Below, piece after piece: positions 35,258 through 42,417 of a stretch of 64,000 bases of DNA. Position 1 is the first letter of the stretch. Each line of letters begins with the position of its first letter. The stretch spans positions 1-64,000 of the forward strand of contig JABDIV010000025.1 in the NCBI GenBank assembly GCA_013003555.1, written 5' to 3'. Source of the DNA: Flavobacteriaceae bacterium (GTDB lineage Bacteria > Bacteroidota > Bacteroidia > Flavobacteriales > Flavobacteriaceae). The position numbers and the translations under genes are program-made. A model generated the notes under the pieces. That model searched no databases and was not told where the DNA came from. It worked only from the letters and a program-made list of their open reading frames with translations.

Positions 35258-36277
35258 TTAAAGGGAGGAGCGGAACTGCTTCAAGAATCGTACATCGTTT
35301 TCACTCAACAACCGTATATCACTAATTTGATGCAATAACAATGCAATACGATCAATCCCCATTCCGAAAGCAAAACCCGAATATGACTTCGAGTCAATAC
35401 CACAGTTTTCTAAAACATTGGGATCTACCATCCCACAACCCATGATCTCAAGCCATCCGGTGCCTTTGGTCATTTTATAATCGGTTTCGGTTTCAAGGCC
35501 CCAATACACGTCAACTTCCGCACTTGGTTCGGTAAACGGGAAGAAAGAGGGTCTCAGCCTGATTTTAGATTTCCCGAACATTTCGGTCGTAAAATACTGG
35601 AGGGTTTGTTTAAGATCGGCAAAACTCACCTGCTTATCGATATATAATCCTTCCACCTGGTGAAAGAAACAATGAGAACGTGCAGAAATGGCTTCATTCC
35701 TATATACCCGCCCCGGTGAAATCGTTCGAATCGGTGGTTTGTGTTGTTCCATATAGCGCACTTGAACCGAGCTCGTATGGGTGCGTAAAAGCATATCGGG
35801 ATCAGACTGAACGAAGAAAGTGTCCTGCATATCTCTGGCCGGGTGATATTCAGGAAGATTTAAAGCTGTAAAATTATGCCAATCATCTTCGATCTCAGGA
35901 CCTTCACTAACATTAAATCCAATTCTTGAGAAAATCTCAACAATTTGATTCTTGACTATGGAAATCGGATGCCGCGATCCGAGGGATACCGGCTCACCTG
36001 GTCGACTTAAATCACCATACAATCCATGTGTTTCTGCTTGATTCTCCAGGGCGTTTTTAAGATGGGCAACCTTGTCCTGAGCCCCTTGCTTTAATTGATT
36101 GACTGCCTGTCCAAATTCTTTCTTTTGGTCCTTGGGTACATTCTTGAACTCGGCAAACAACTCGGTTAAAAGCCCCCTCCTTCCCAGAAAGCGAATTCGA
36201 AAGGATTCTAATTCTTCTTTCGATTCAGTACTAAAGGAATCGACTTCTGCAATAAGTGATTTGATCTTATCTATCAT
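35258..36277 (-). CDS. pheS: Phenylalanyl-tRNA synthetase alpha subunit
   Basis: A 339-residue class II synthetase subunit that attaches phenylalanine to tRNA(Phe) together with PheT. An N-terminal coiled coil (about 1-95) is followed by the catalytic core. Motif 2 lies around RVYRNEAISARSHCFFHQVEG. Motif 3 reads FGMGIDRIALL near the C-terminus. Length and order match bacterial PheS. The -7 box of this gene lies within the tail of the upstream neighbour at 36301-36308. It lies tail to tail with gpsA; pheT is not in the window. Confidence 0.95.
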   Translation of the reverse strand: MIDKIKSLIAEVDSFSTESKEELESFRIRFLGRRGLLTELFAEFKNVPKDQKKEFGQAVNQLKQGAQDKVAHLKNALENQAETHGLYGDLSRPGEPVSLGSRHPISIVKNQIVEIFSRIGFNVSEGPEIEDDWHNFTALNLPEYHPARDMQDTFFVQSDPDMLLRTHTSSVQVRYMEQHKPPIRTISPGRVYRNEAISARSHCFFHQVEGLYIDKQVSFADLKQTLQYFTTEMFGKSKIRLRPSFFPFTEPSAEVDVYWGLETETDYKMTKGTGWLEIMGCGMVDPNVLENCGIDSKSYSGFAFGMGIDRIALLLHQISDIRLLSENDVRFLKQFRSSL

Positions 36278-36300
36278 TGTTCAATCGGCTAAATAAAACG

Positions 36301-36308
36301 CAAATTTA
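36301..36308 (-). promoter_or_regulatory. -7 promoter box of pheS
   Basis: TAAATTTG on the minus strand, an exact match, 23 bases before the pheS ATG and 7 bases beyond the stop of the upstream gene. Confidence 0.5.
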
Positions 36309-36315
36309 ACAATTC

Positions 36316-36672
36316 CTAACTGATAAATTCGGTCTCGATGAAATAGTTTACGATGGCTTCTTTCATCAAAATACTCTGTTCACCAGCTTTCAACGGAGGC
36401 AAGGATGCCATGACAGTATAATGCGGCCAGCCCTCTTCATCTATGTAATCAAATGTATAGTAACCGTATGGCTCAAGCAATCGGCAAATGGCAATGTGCA
36501 TCAAATGAACCTTTTCATCCTTTTTGAACTCCCGATGCAACTGACCCAATTCCTGTATTCCGATCAGGTAAATAATAGAATCAAGATCGAGCTTATCACC
36601 CTCCGAAAATTGATTAGTCAACTTTTTGACTAACATTTCCCATCGCTCTTTAAGTTGTTCGTCTCTTGCCAT
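36316..36672 (-). CDS. Conserved small cytoplasmic protein of unknown function
   Basis: A 118-residue soluble protein with no signal peptide and no cysteine pair. Conserved-looking segments are LDSIIYLIGIQELGQLHREFKK (split by me into the core DSIIYLIGIQELG), DEKVHLMHIAICRLLEPYGYY and GWPHYTVMASLPPL. I recognise it only as a small protein that recurs beside pheS and cvpA in Flavobacteriaceae; I cannot name a family. A TAnnTTTG box lies 7 bases before the ATG, so its message would be nearly leaderless. It is divergent from cvpA. Confidence 0.65.
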   Translation of the reverse strand: MARDEQLKERWEMLVKKLTNQFSEGDKLDLDSIIYLIGIQELGQLHREFKKDEKVHLMHIAICRLLEPYGYYTFDYIDEEGWPHYTVMASLPPLKAGEQSILMKEAIVNYFIETEFIS

Positions 36673-36679
36673 GTGGGCG

Positions 36680-36687
36680 CAAAGTTA
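36680..36687 (-). promoter_or_regulatory. -7 promoter box of the small gene at 36316
   Basis: TAACTTTG on the minus strand, exact match; only 7 bases separate it from the ATG at 36672. Confidence 0.5.
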
Positions 36688-36720
36688 AACACTAATGAAA
36701 TACGGACGAAACAAAGTCGT

Positions 36721-36728
36721 TATATTTG
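36721..36728 (+). promoter_or_regulatory. -7 promoter box of cvpA
   Basis: TATATTTG, exact match, 16 bases before the cvpA ATG. With the box at 36680-36687 it makes a compact divergent promoter pair. Confidence 0.5.
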
Positions 36729-36744
36729 TTAAACACGCTTACCG

Positions 36745-37263
36745 ATGAATATCATAGACATATTATTGGGTTCCATCTTACTCTTCGGACTGATCAGGGG
36801 ATTTTCAAAAGGGCTTTTTGTTGAAGTCGCTTCTTTGGTGGCCCTGGTAGCCGGAATTTACGGTGCTATACATTTCAGCAACTTTACTGCCGAATTTCTG
36901 ATGCAGCATGTTGATTGGAGCGAACAAACGATTAATCTCGCGGCTTTTGCCTTGACGTTTATAATTATTGTGGTTGCCATTTCACTTGCTGGGAAAGCAC
37001 TTACCAAATTGGCTGATTTCGCAGCTCTGGGGATTTTAAATTCAATTCTGGGCGGTGTATTCGGTGTTTTAAAAATCGGATTGATCTTAAGTATCTTCCT
37101 CTTGATTTTCAGTAAGATGCAGCGAAGTATCCCGTTTATAGCTGAGGAAGACCTTGAGGAATCTGTACTGTATGAGCCGGTAAAATCTTTTGCGCCGATG
37201 CTTTTTCCTAATTTCATATCTGTTGAAGATTCAGAGGAATCAACGGCCAAATCAGATTCCTGA
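36745..37263 (+). CDS. cvpA: CvpA family inner membrane protein
   Basis: A 172-residue protein with four membrane helices (about 5-22, 28-50, 66-86 and 100-125) and a hydrophilic C-terminal tail. The family signature is at the N-terminus: IDILLGSILLFGLIRGFSKG. The segment AALGILNSILGGVFGVLKIG matches the region before the last helix. CvpA proteins are linked to colicin V production, envelope integrity and biofilm in other bacteria; no role is proven here. It ends 4 bases from the convergent AraC-type gene. Confidence 0.9.
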   Translation: MNIIDILLGSILLFGLIRGFSKGLFVEVASLVALVAGIYGAIHFSNFTAEFLMQHVDWSEQTINLAAFALTFIIIVVAISLAGKALTKLADFAALGILNSILGGVFGVLKIGLILSIFLLIFSKMQRSIPFIAEEDLEESVLYEPVKSFAPMLFPNFISVEDSEESTAKSDS

Positions 37264-37267
37264 CCTG

Positions 37268-38119
37268 TTACGACAAACTTAATATATACTGTTTCGGTGT
37301 GGTTCCGTATTTCTTTTTGAATGCCGATATAAAATGACTCGCTGCACTATAGCCAATTTGATGACTTATCTCGGCCACATTAAAACGTCTTGTAAGAAGT
37401 TGTTTTCTGGCATATTCCAATTTATAATCCAGTAAAAAATTAAATACCGATTCGCCATATAAGTGTTTAAATCCTTCCTTTAATTTTGGAAGAGGTAGTC
37501 CAACCTCATTAGCCAACGCTGTCAGACCAGGTGGTTCAGCCATGTTGTTGATTATAATTTTCTTCGCCATTTTTATTTTTTCCACATGCTCTTCACTTTC
37601 GAGAAACGGACAACTTTGATTATCATCTTTGTTCTCTCCAAAATAAAAGCATAAGGATTCGTAAGCTTTTGCTCTCAAATACAATTTCTGCAATGAATTG
37701 TGCTTCTGTTCATCCATAATTTGATTGAGTACCAAAAGTTCAGAAGGTTCCAGAGCCTTTTCGAGATAATATTTTTTATGCCGGTTTTCATCATTGAGAA
37801 AGGGAATATGATCTGATACCTGCGAAAAAAATGAATGAAAAACCTTAATGCTGAAAATAAAAACCACATAGGACCCTCCCGGATTTAAAAGCAGGTTTAT
37901 TGGAAGGTCAAGATCGGGATTATATAAAAGAAGGGAGTTGTTCTGCTCGACATGTCTTTGGTAATGTGGCCCGAATAGTAAAGTTCCTTGTCCTTTTAAA
38001 CAAAAGTGCATCTGAATGGACGTCTTGTCTACTTCTCTGTTGAATGCCAGCTCCTTAGCTTCAGGGTTATTTAATTTAATGACATTAAAACCTTCTTGAA
38101 CAGTAATTTCATCTATCAT
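37268..38119 (-). CDS. AraC family transcriptional regulator (PchR-like)
   Basis: A 283-residue regulator. The N-terminal 170 residues form a ligand-sensing domain without a canonical cupin motif. The C-terminal AraC/XylS DNA-binding domain has two helix-turn-helices: LTALANEVGLPLPKLKEGF and FNVAEISHQIGYSAASHF, ending FKKKYGTTPKQY. The second half resembles siderophore- and haem-responsive regulators such as PchR. It is divergent from the hmuR-like operon. A copy of the TAGCGGTATTT element lies just before its own start (38124-38134), consistent with autoregulation, while two more lie near the receptor promoter. Confidence 0.88.
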   Translation of the reverse strand: MIDEITVQEGFNVIKLNNPEAKELAFNREVDKTSIQMHFCLKGQGTLLFGPHYQRHVEQNNSLLLYNPDLDLPINLLLNPGGSYVVFIFSIKVFHSFFSQVSDHIPFLNDENRHKKYYLEKALEPSELLVLNQIMDEQKHNSLQKLYLRAKAYESLCFYFGENKDDNQSCPFLESEEHVEKIKMAKKIIINNMAEPPGLTALANEVGLPLPKLKEGFKHLYGESVFNFLLDYKLEYARKQLLTRRFNVAEISHQIGYSAASHFISAFKKKYGTTPKQYILSLS

Positions 38120-38123
38120 TTTT

Positions 38124-38134
38124 TAGCGGTATTT
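38124..38134 (+). promoter_or_regulatory. TAGCGGTATTT element, copy 1
   Basis: First of three copies in the araC-hmuR gap. It starts only 4 bases beyond the regulator ATG (38119, minus strand), inside its leader, which fits autorepression. Confidence 0.5.
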
Positions 38135-38153
38135 ATTTGAATTATTTTGACGC

Positions 38154-38173
38154 AATGACATCCTCTTGTCATT
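38154..38173. promoter_or_regulatory. Inverted repeat in the araC-hmuR intergenic region
   Basis: AATGACA (38154-38160), a 6-base spacer, TGTCATT (38167-38173): 7-bp perfect arms, 20 bp in all. It is separate from the TAGCGRTATT copies and could bind a second dimeric regulator, such as an iron-responsive one. No binding is proven. Confidence 0.45.
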
Positions 38174-38232
38174 ATTATATTTCAAAATTACTGATTATAC
38201 GGGAGTTTATTCATAATAACACCGAAATTTTT

Positions 38233-38242
38233 TAGCGATATT
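38233..38242 (+). promoter_or_regulatory. TAGCGATATT element, copy 2
   Basis: One mismatch from copies 1 and 3. Exactly 21 bp (two helical turns) upstream of copy 3, the spacing expected of direct-repeat sites for an AraC-type activator dimer. Confidence 0.55.
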
Positions 38243-38253
38243 AAAAAAACTTA

Positions 38254-38264
38254 TAGCGGTATTT
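38254..38264 (+). promoter_or_regulatory. TAGCGGTATTT element, copy 3
   Basis: Identical to copy 1. It ends 18 bases before the -7 box of the receptor gene and so overlaps the position of the upstream promoter element, which suits activation. Confidence 0.55.
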
Positions 38265-38282
38265 TAGTCTTTTAAAGCAGCG

Positions 38283-38290
38283 TAATTTTG
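38283..38290 (+). promoter_or_regulatory. -7 promoter box of the hmuR-like operon
   Basis: TAATTTTG, exact TAnnTTTG match, only 5 bases before the ATG at 38296, implying a nearly leaderless transcript. No TTG stands at the usual distance, which fits dependence on an activator. Confidence 0.55.
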
Positions 38291-38295
38291 TATAT

Positions 38296-40392
38296 ATGAA
38301 AAAATCTACAGTTGCTCTTTATTTCTTAAGCGTCCTGTTGTTGAGTTTCGTTAGTATCGAATCAATTCATGCACAGGAGGAGGATGAGGAGACTGAGAAA
38401 ACCATTTTAACAGAAAATCTTCCGGAAATAATCCTTTCAGCCACCCGGACCTTACGGCAATTATCTTCATTACCTCTACCAGCACAACTCATTAAACAGG
38501 AAGAGATCAAAAACATAAATGCAATTCGACTTACCGATCTGCTCAGTGAGCAAACCGGATTGATCACAGTGCCTGATTTCGGCGGAGGAGAGGGGATACA
38601 GCTCCAGGGATTAGACTCACAGTACACCTTAATTCTGATAGACGGGGTGCCGCTTATCGGCCGCTCTGCGGGCACCTTAGACCTTAACCGTATTTCGGTT
38701 GGAAACATTAAACAGATTGAAGTTGTTAAAGGCGCATCTTCAAGTTTGTATGGTAGTGAAGCCCTGGGTGGTGTCATTAACATTATAACCGAACAACCAA
38801 AATCGGGATTCAAGGGTGAGGTTTTTCATCGTTCGGGCACGTTTAATTCAAACGACACCGGTTTAAATCTAAACTACAAAAAGGATAAAATAGGGGTCAA
38901 CGCTTTTGTTAACCGTTACGAAACCGATGGTTTTGATCTTAATTCTTCAGACCCGCTAAATACAGTAGATGCTTATACAAATTATACTTTGAGCGGATCT
39001 TTTAACTATCAGCTGAGCGACAATACGAATATTATCCTTACCGGGCGATATTTTACCCAGGATCAGGATACCAGAGCAACCGAATCGTTCAGTGGTGAAA
39101 GCAGTGTAAATGAATGGAACTCAAAATTCCTGATGTCCCATAAATTTAATTCGAAGTGGAATAGCCAACTTGAATTATACGGGTCCAGATATAAAGCTAC
39201 CGAGTTTCTTGATGATAGCGAAGGAAATCTTTTAAGTGAGAGTGATTTTAACCAGTTACTGCTCCGTCCCGAGTTGAGATTAACTTTTAACCCTTCCAAA
39301 ACAAGCGGTTTTATCGGTGGATTGGGTATGAACCATGAACGCTTAGAACGCACCGATTTTTCATCTGAACCTAACTTTAATTCCCCTTACATCTTCTTGC
39401 AATGGGATACATATTTGAATGAAAAATTAAACATGATTCTCGGAGCGCGTTTTGATGCCCACAGCGAATACAAATCACAATTCAGTCCGAAACTGGCTTT
39501 GCGTTATGACCTTATAGACCATGTTGCCGTTAAAGGATCTGTGGGTTATGGGTTTAAAGCTCCCGATTTCAGACAATTGTATTTCAACTTTTCAAATGGC
39601 GTAATCGGGTATACCATTTTAGGCTATAACGCGGTAAATACTGTAATCCCAGAGTTGGAAGCCCAGGGGCAAATCGCCAATATTCTTGTTCCGCTGTCGG
39701 AATTCGATGGTCAGCTCTCACCTGAAAACTCAATCGGGATCAACCTCGGTATTGATGTCAAGCCCACCAGCACCCTGTCGATGAATTTGAATTTATTCAG
39801 AAATACTATCGATGATCTTATCGATACAAGGATCATTGCCAATAAAAATAATGGGCAAAACGTCTTTAGCTATTATAACATCAATTCGGTTTATACCCAG
39901 GGTCTGGAATATGGAGTAAGTTGGAAAATAATAAAATCGCTGAGATTATCGGCAGGTTATCAGCTCCTATATGCAAAAGACAAGGATGCGGAAATGGCGT
40001 TTGAAAATGGAGAAGTATTTGCGCGTGAGAGTCCGACCAGCCCCGCTTTCCAACTTGATAAATCGGATTATTTCGGGCTGTTTAATCGTTCACGTCATAC
40101 GGCCAATTTCAAGATCTTTTATCAGATCTCCAAGTGGAATGCCAATGCGAATATCAGGGCGACCTATAGAAGCAAGTTCGGACTGTTTGACACCAATGGC
40201 AATGCTTATCTAGATAGTTATGATGATTTTGTTGATGGCTATTCCATATGGGACATCGCCTTTAACAAAACAATATTTAAAAACTACGAATTAGGTATTG
40301 GTGTTGACAACCTTTTCGATTTTACAGATCCGCAGAATATATCGAATATCGCGGGACGCATTATTTATGGAACATTTACTTTAAATTTTTAA
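38296..40392 (+). CDS. TonB-dependent receptor, HmuR-like (haem uptake)
   Basis: A 698-residue outer membrane receptor. The signal peptide ends near SIESIHAQ. The TonB box and plug follow (LPEIILSATRTLRQLSSLP, LLSEQTGLITVPDFGGG, IQLQGLDSQYTLILIDGVP, GASSSLYGSEALGGVINII). The barrel ends in GRIIYGTFTLNF. It is followed 10 bases later by an HmuY-type lipoprotein, the same pairing as HmuR-HmuY of Porphyromonas, where HmuY strips haem from haemoproteins and passes it to the receptor. Haem as ligand is inferred from that pairing. The divergent AraC regulator and its direct-repeat sites suggest activation when the substrate is present or iron is low. Confidence 0.85.
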   Translation: MKKSTVALYFLSVLLLSFVSIESIHAQEEDEETEKTILTENLPEIILSATRTLRQLSSLPLPAQLIKQEEIKNINAIRLTDLLSEQTGLITVPDFGGGEGIQLQGLDSQYTLILIDGVPLIGRSAGTLDLNRISVGNIKQIEVVKGASSSLYGSEALGGVINIITEQPKSGFKGEVFHRSGTFNSNDTGLNLNYKKDKIGVNAFVNRYETDGFDLNSSDPLNTVDAYTNYTLSGSFNYQLSDNTNIILTGRYFTQDQDTRATESFSGESSVNEWNSKFLMSHKFNSKWNSQLELYGSRYKATEFLDDSEGNLLSESDFNQLLLRPELRLTFNPSKTSGFIGGLGMNHERLERTDFSSEPNFNSPYIFLQWDTYLNEKLNMILGARFDAHSEYKSQFSPKLALRYDLIDHVAVKGSVGYGFKAPDFRQLYFNFSNGVIGYTILGYNAVNTVIPELEAQGQIANILVPLSEFDGQLSPENSIGINLGIDVKPTSTLSMNLNLFRNTIDDLIDTRIIANKNNGQNVFSYYNINSVYTQGLEYGVSWKIIKSLRLSAGYQLLYAKDKDAEMAFENGEVFARESPTSPAFQLDKSDYFGLFNRSRHTANFKIFYQISKWNANANIRATYRSKFGLFDTNGNAYLDSYDDFVDGYSIWDIAFNKTIFKNYELGIGVDNLFDFTDPQNISNIAGRIIYGTFTLNF

Positions 40393-40402
40393 TTATACAG
40401 TT

Positions 40403-41035
40403 ATGAATATTTTGAAATTATTATCACTTATTACCTTAGTTGTTGTTTTTAGCTCGTGCAGTTCAAACGATGATGGTCCCGAAGTACTTCAGGTAGAGTC
40501 GAGTACAGTCAGTAATTTATTTGCACCTCAATCTGGAGGTCAGGGAGAGCCGGTTTCAGGACCGTTCACCAAATTCGATTTTGAAACAGGGGCGCCAACT
40601 TCAAGTACAACCGAATGGGATATCGCCTTCAGAGGGACTACCATTATTGTAAATGGCGGGGTTTCTCTCGGAACGACCGATGAGCCGGAACGAACCGGAA
40701 ACGGAGGCGCCTACATTGAAACAGGAACATTTGCAAATATTGGTTCTGTTGATCCTTTGGCATTTGTCCAGGATTCCAATAGTGGATATGCGATCGCTTC
40801 TGGAAGTGGAAATGGTTGGTATAACTATAACTTTGCTTCCAACACCATCGAGCCTATTCCCGGACGGGTTTTGGTTTTCAAAACTCGAGACGGCAAATAT
40901 GCCAAGATAGAGGTCCTGAGTTATTATAAGGATGCTCCCGAAGATATAACTCCTGAAATTGCCGCTAATGATCTACGGTATTTCACATTTAATTATGTGT
41001 ATCAGCCTAATTCAGGAGAAATTGCATTTGAATAA
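40403..41035 (+). CDS. hmuY: HmuY-type haem-binding lipoprotein
   Basis: A 210-residue lipoprotein. The signal peptide ends VVVFSSCSS (Cys19). The mature part matches the HmuY family: FTKFDFETG, TEWDIAFRGTTIIVNGG, then a glycine-rich NGGAYIETGTFANI, a PIPGRVLVFKTRDGKYAKIEVLSYY segment (motif core VFKTRDGKYAKIE) and a final beta-strand FTFNYVYQ. HmuY sits on the outer surface and captures haem for the partner receptor. It lies 10 bases after the receptor and 14 before the membrane protein gene, clearly one operon. Confidence 0.85.
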   Translation: MNILKLLSLITLVVVFSSCSSNDDGPEVLQVESSTVSNLFAPQSGGQGEPVSGPFTKFDFETGAPTSSTTEWDIAFRGTTIIVNGGVSLGTTDEPERTGNGGAYIETGTFANIGSVDPLAFVQDSNSGYAIASGSGNGWYNYNFASNTIEPIPGRVLVFKTRDGKYAKIEVLSYYKDAPEDITPEIAANDLRYFTFNYVYQPNSGEIAFE

Positions 41036-41049
41036 AGCCATTTAAAAAC

Positions 41050-41757
41050 ATGTCAGATATCATTGACTTTATCCCTATTGCAACCACAATTTTTTCATTC
41101 TTTTTCTTAAGAGAAATAGTCAGTCACTATAATGAAAATAAGACGTCTTACCTGCTTTGGTGGAGTATTGGCGTACTTACTTTCGGCCTTGGTACGCTGG
41201 CAGAAAGCATCCATGCGATTTTCGGCTGGTATGAGATTAATCTTCGGCTTTGGTATATCGTAGGCGCACTGCTTGGCGGTTTTCCATTAGCACAAGGATC
41301 GGTTTTTCTCTTGATGCGCAAGTCATTTGCCCGAATAACAGCAACAATTATTGTAAGCCTTATTATTTTGGCTTCGATATTTGTGCTTCTTACGCCGGTC
41401 GTCTTGCCAGAAGGATTTGATTACAGGTTGACGGGATCGGTATTTGAATGGAAATGGGTACGTTATTTTTCACCTTTTATTAATCTTTACGCATTTATTT
41501 TTCTTGTTGGCGGAGCATTATACTCTGCCAGGAAATATTATGGATTGAACGACAAACAGGCGCATTTTAAAGGTAATATCCTTATCGCAATTGGGGCATT
41601 ATTACCTGGAATCGGTGGAACTTTTACAAGAATGGGTTATGTTGAGGTCTTGTTTATTACCGAGTTAATCGGACTTGTTCTCATTTACGCAGGGTACAGG
41701 ACGATTAAAATCAAGAACAGAGAAGTACGCCTGGTCAATGCCATAGTCGACAATTAA
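41050..41757 (+). CDS. Seven-helix inner membrane protein in the hmuR-hmuY operon
   Basis: A 235-residue protein with about seven hydrophobic helices: residues near 5-25, 34-54, 63-88, 93-118, 138-158, 172-192 and 200-222. Charged loops are short. Histidines in and near the helices include HAIFGWYEI and KQAHFKGN, with several arginines at interfaces, which could matter if it handles haem. I recognise no named family. Tight spacing after hmuY and the terminator straight after it show it is part of the uptake operon. A role in moving haem or iron across the inner membrane, or in signalling, is speculation. Confidence 0.6.
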   Translation: MSDIIDFIPIATTIFSFFFLREIVSHYNENKTSYLLWWSIGVLTFGLGTLAESIHAIFGWYEINLRLWYIVGALLGGFPLAQGSVFLLMRKSFARITATIIVSLIILASIFVLLTPVVLPEGFDYRLTGSVFEWKWVRYFSPFINLYAFIFLVGGALYSARKYYGLNDKQAHFKGNILIAIGALLPGIGGTFTRMGYVEVLFITELIGLVLIYAGYRTIKIKNREVRLVNAIVDN

Positions 41758-41786
41758 AAAAAGCCGCTTAAAGCGGCTTTTTTTTT
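41756..41786. terminator. Shared bidirectional terminator between the haem operon and carbonic anhydrase
   Basis: AAGCCGCT and AGCGGCTT (8-bp stem, 3-base loop) flanked by A-run before and T-run after. The whole hairpin sits between the two convergent stop codons, 27 bases apart. Confidence 0.85.
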
Positions 41787-42417
41787 ATAGTAGTTCAACA
41801 CGTCCTGAAGATAGTTTGTAAACACCTCCGACCATGGAAATTTCTTCATTTTTGTCCATTTCTTTCAAAATCGGACTTCTTTCCCGAATGCGATCAATTG
41901 TCATCAAAACATTGTTCTTAATGGATTGATCAACGAATGCATTGTTCGATGAATTCATCTCACCATCCACTTCTTCAGAAGCCTTACGAACGGCGGGCAT
42001 GATATTATCAAGCATAGCGGTAATATTTCCCAATTGAACCTCATCACAAGCTGCCTTCACGGCTCCACAACTCTCATGACCCAATACCAAAACCAGCTTA
42101 CTGCCGGCAACTTTACATGCATACTCGATACTTCCAAGAATGTCGGTGTTTTCAAAATTTCCAGCTACACGAGCAACAAAAACATCTCCTATTGCCTGGT
42201 CAAATACAACTTCTACCGGAACTCTTGAATCAATACAAGATAGTATAACCGCTTTAGGGTGTTGTCCCGATATCGTTTGTTCAACGAGTGCGGCATGATC
42301 GGTTGTTTGCATGTTATTTGACACGAATCGTTCGTTTCCTTTCATAAGATCGCTAAGCACACCTTCAGGTGTCAGGCTATCTTGAATGTCCTTTGTAATG
42401 GCTTTATTTTTTATCAT
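41785..42417 (-). CDS. Beta-class carbonic anhydrase
   Basis: A 210-residue beta-carbonic anhydrase, hydrating CO2 to bicarbonate. Zinc ligands are visible: Cys in ILSCIDSRVPVE with the catalytic Asp-Arg dyad, and His and Cys in LGHESCGAVKAAC. Its ATG overlaps the SulP transporter gene (ATGA), so the two are translated together. That pairing suggests that the transporter moves bicarbonate or that carbonic anhydrase supplies it. No signal peptide, so cytoplasmic. Confidence 0.93.
   Translation of the reverse strand: MIKNKAITKDIQDSLTPEGVLSDLMKGNERFVSNNMQTTDHAALVEQTISGQHPKAVILSCIDSRVPVEVVFDQAIGDVFVARVAGNFENTDILGSIEYACKVAGSKLVLVLGHESCGAVKAACDEVQLGNITAMLDNIMPAVRKASEEVDGEMNSSNNAFVDQSIKNNVLMTIDRIRERSPILKEMDKNEEISMVGGVYKLSSGRVELL

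Noticed and set aside
35252..35270. Hairpin between gpsA and pheS (CCCT/AGGG)
   Set aside because: The stem is only 4 bp with no T-run, too weak for a terminator.
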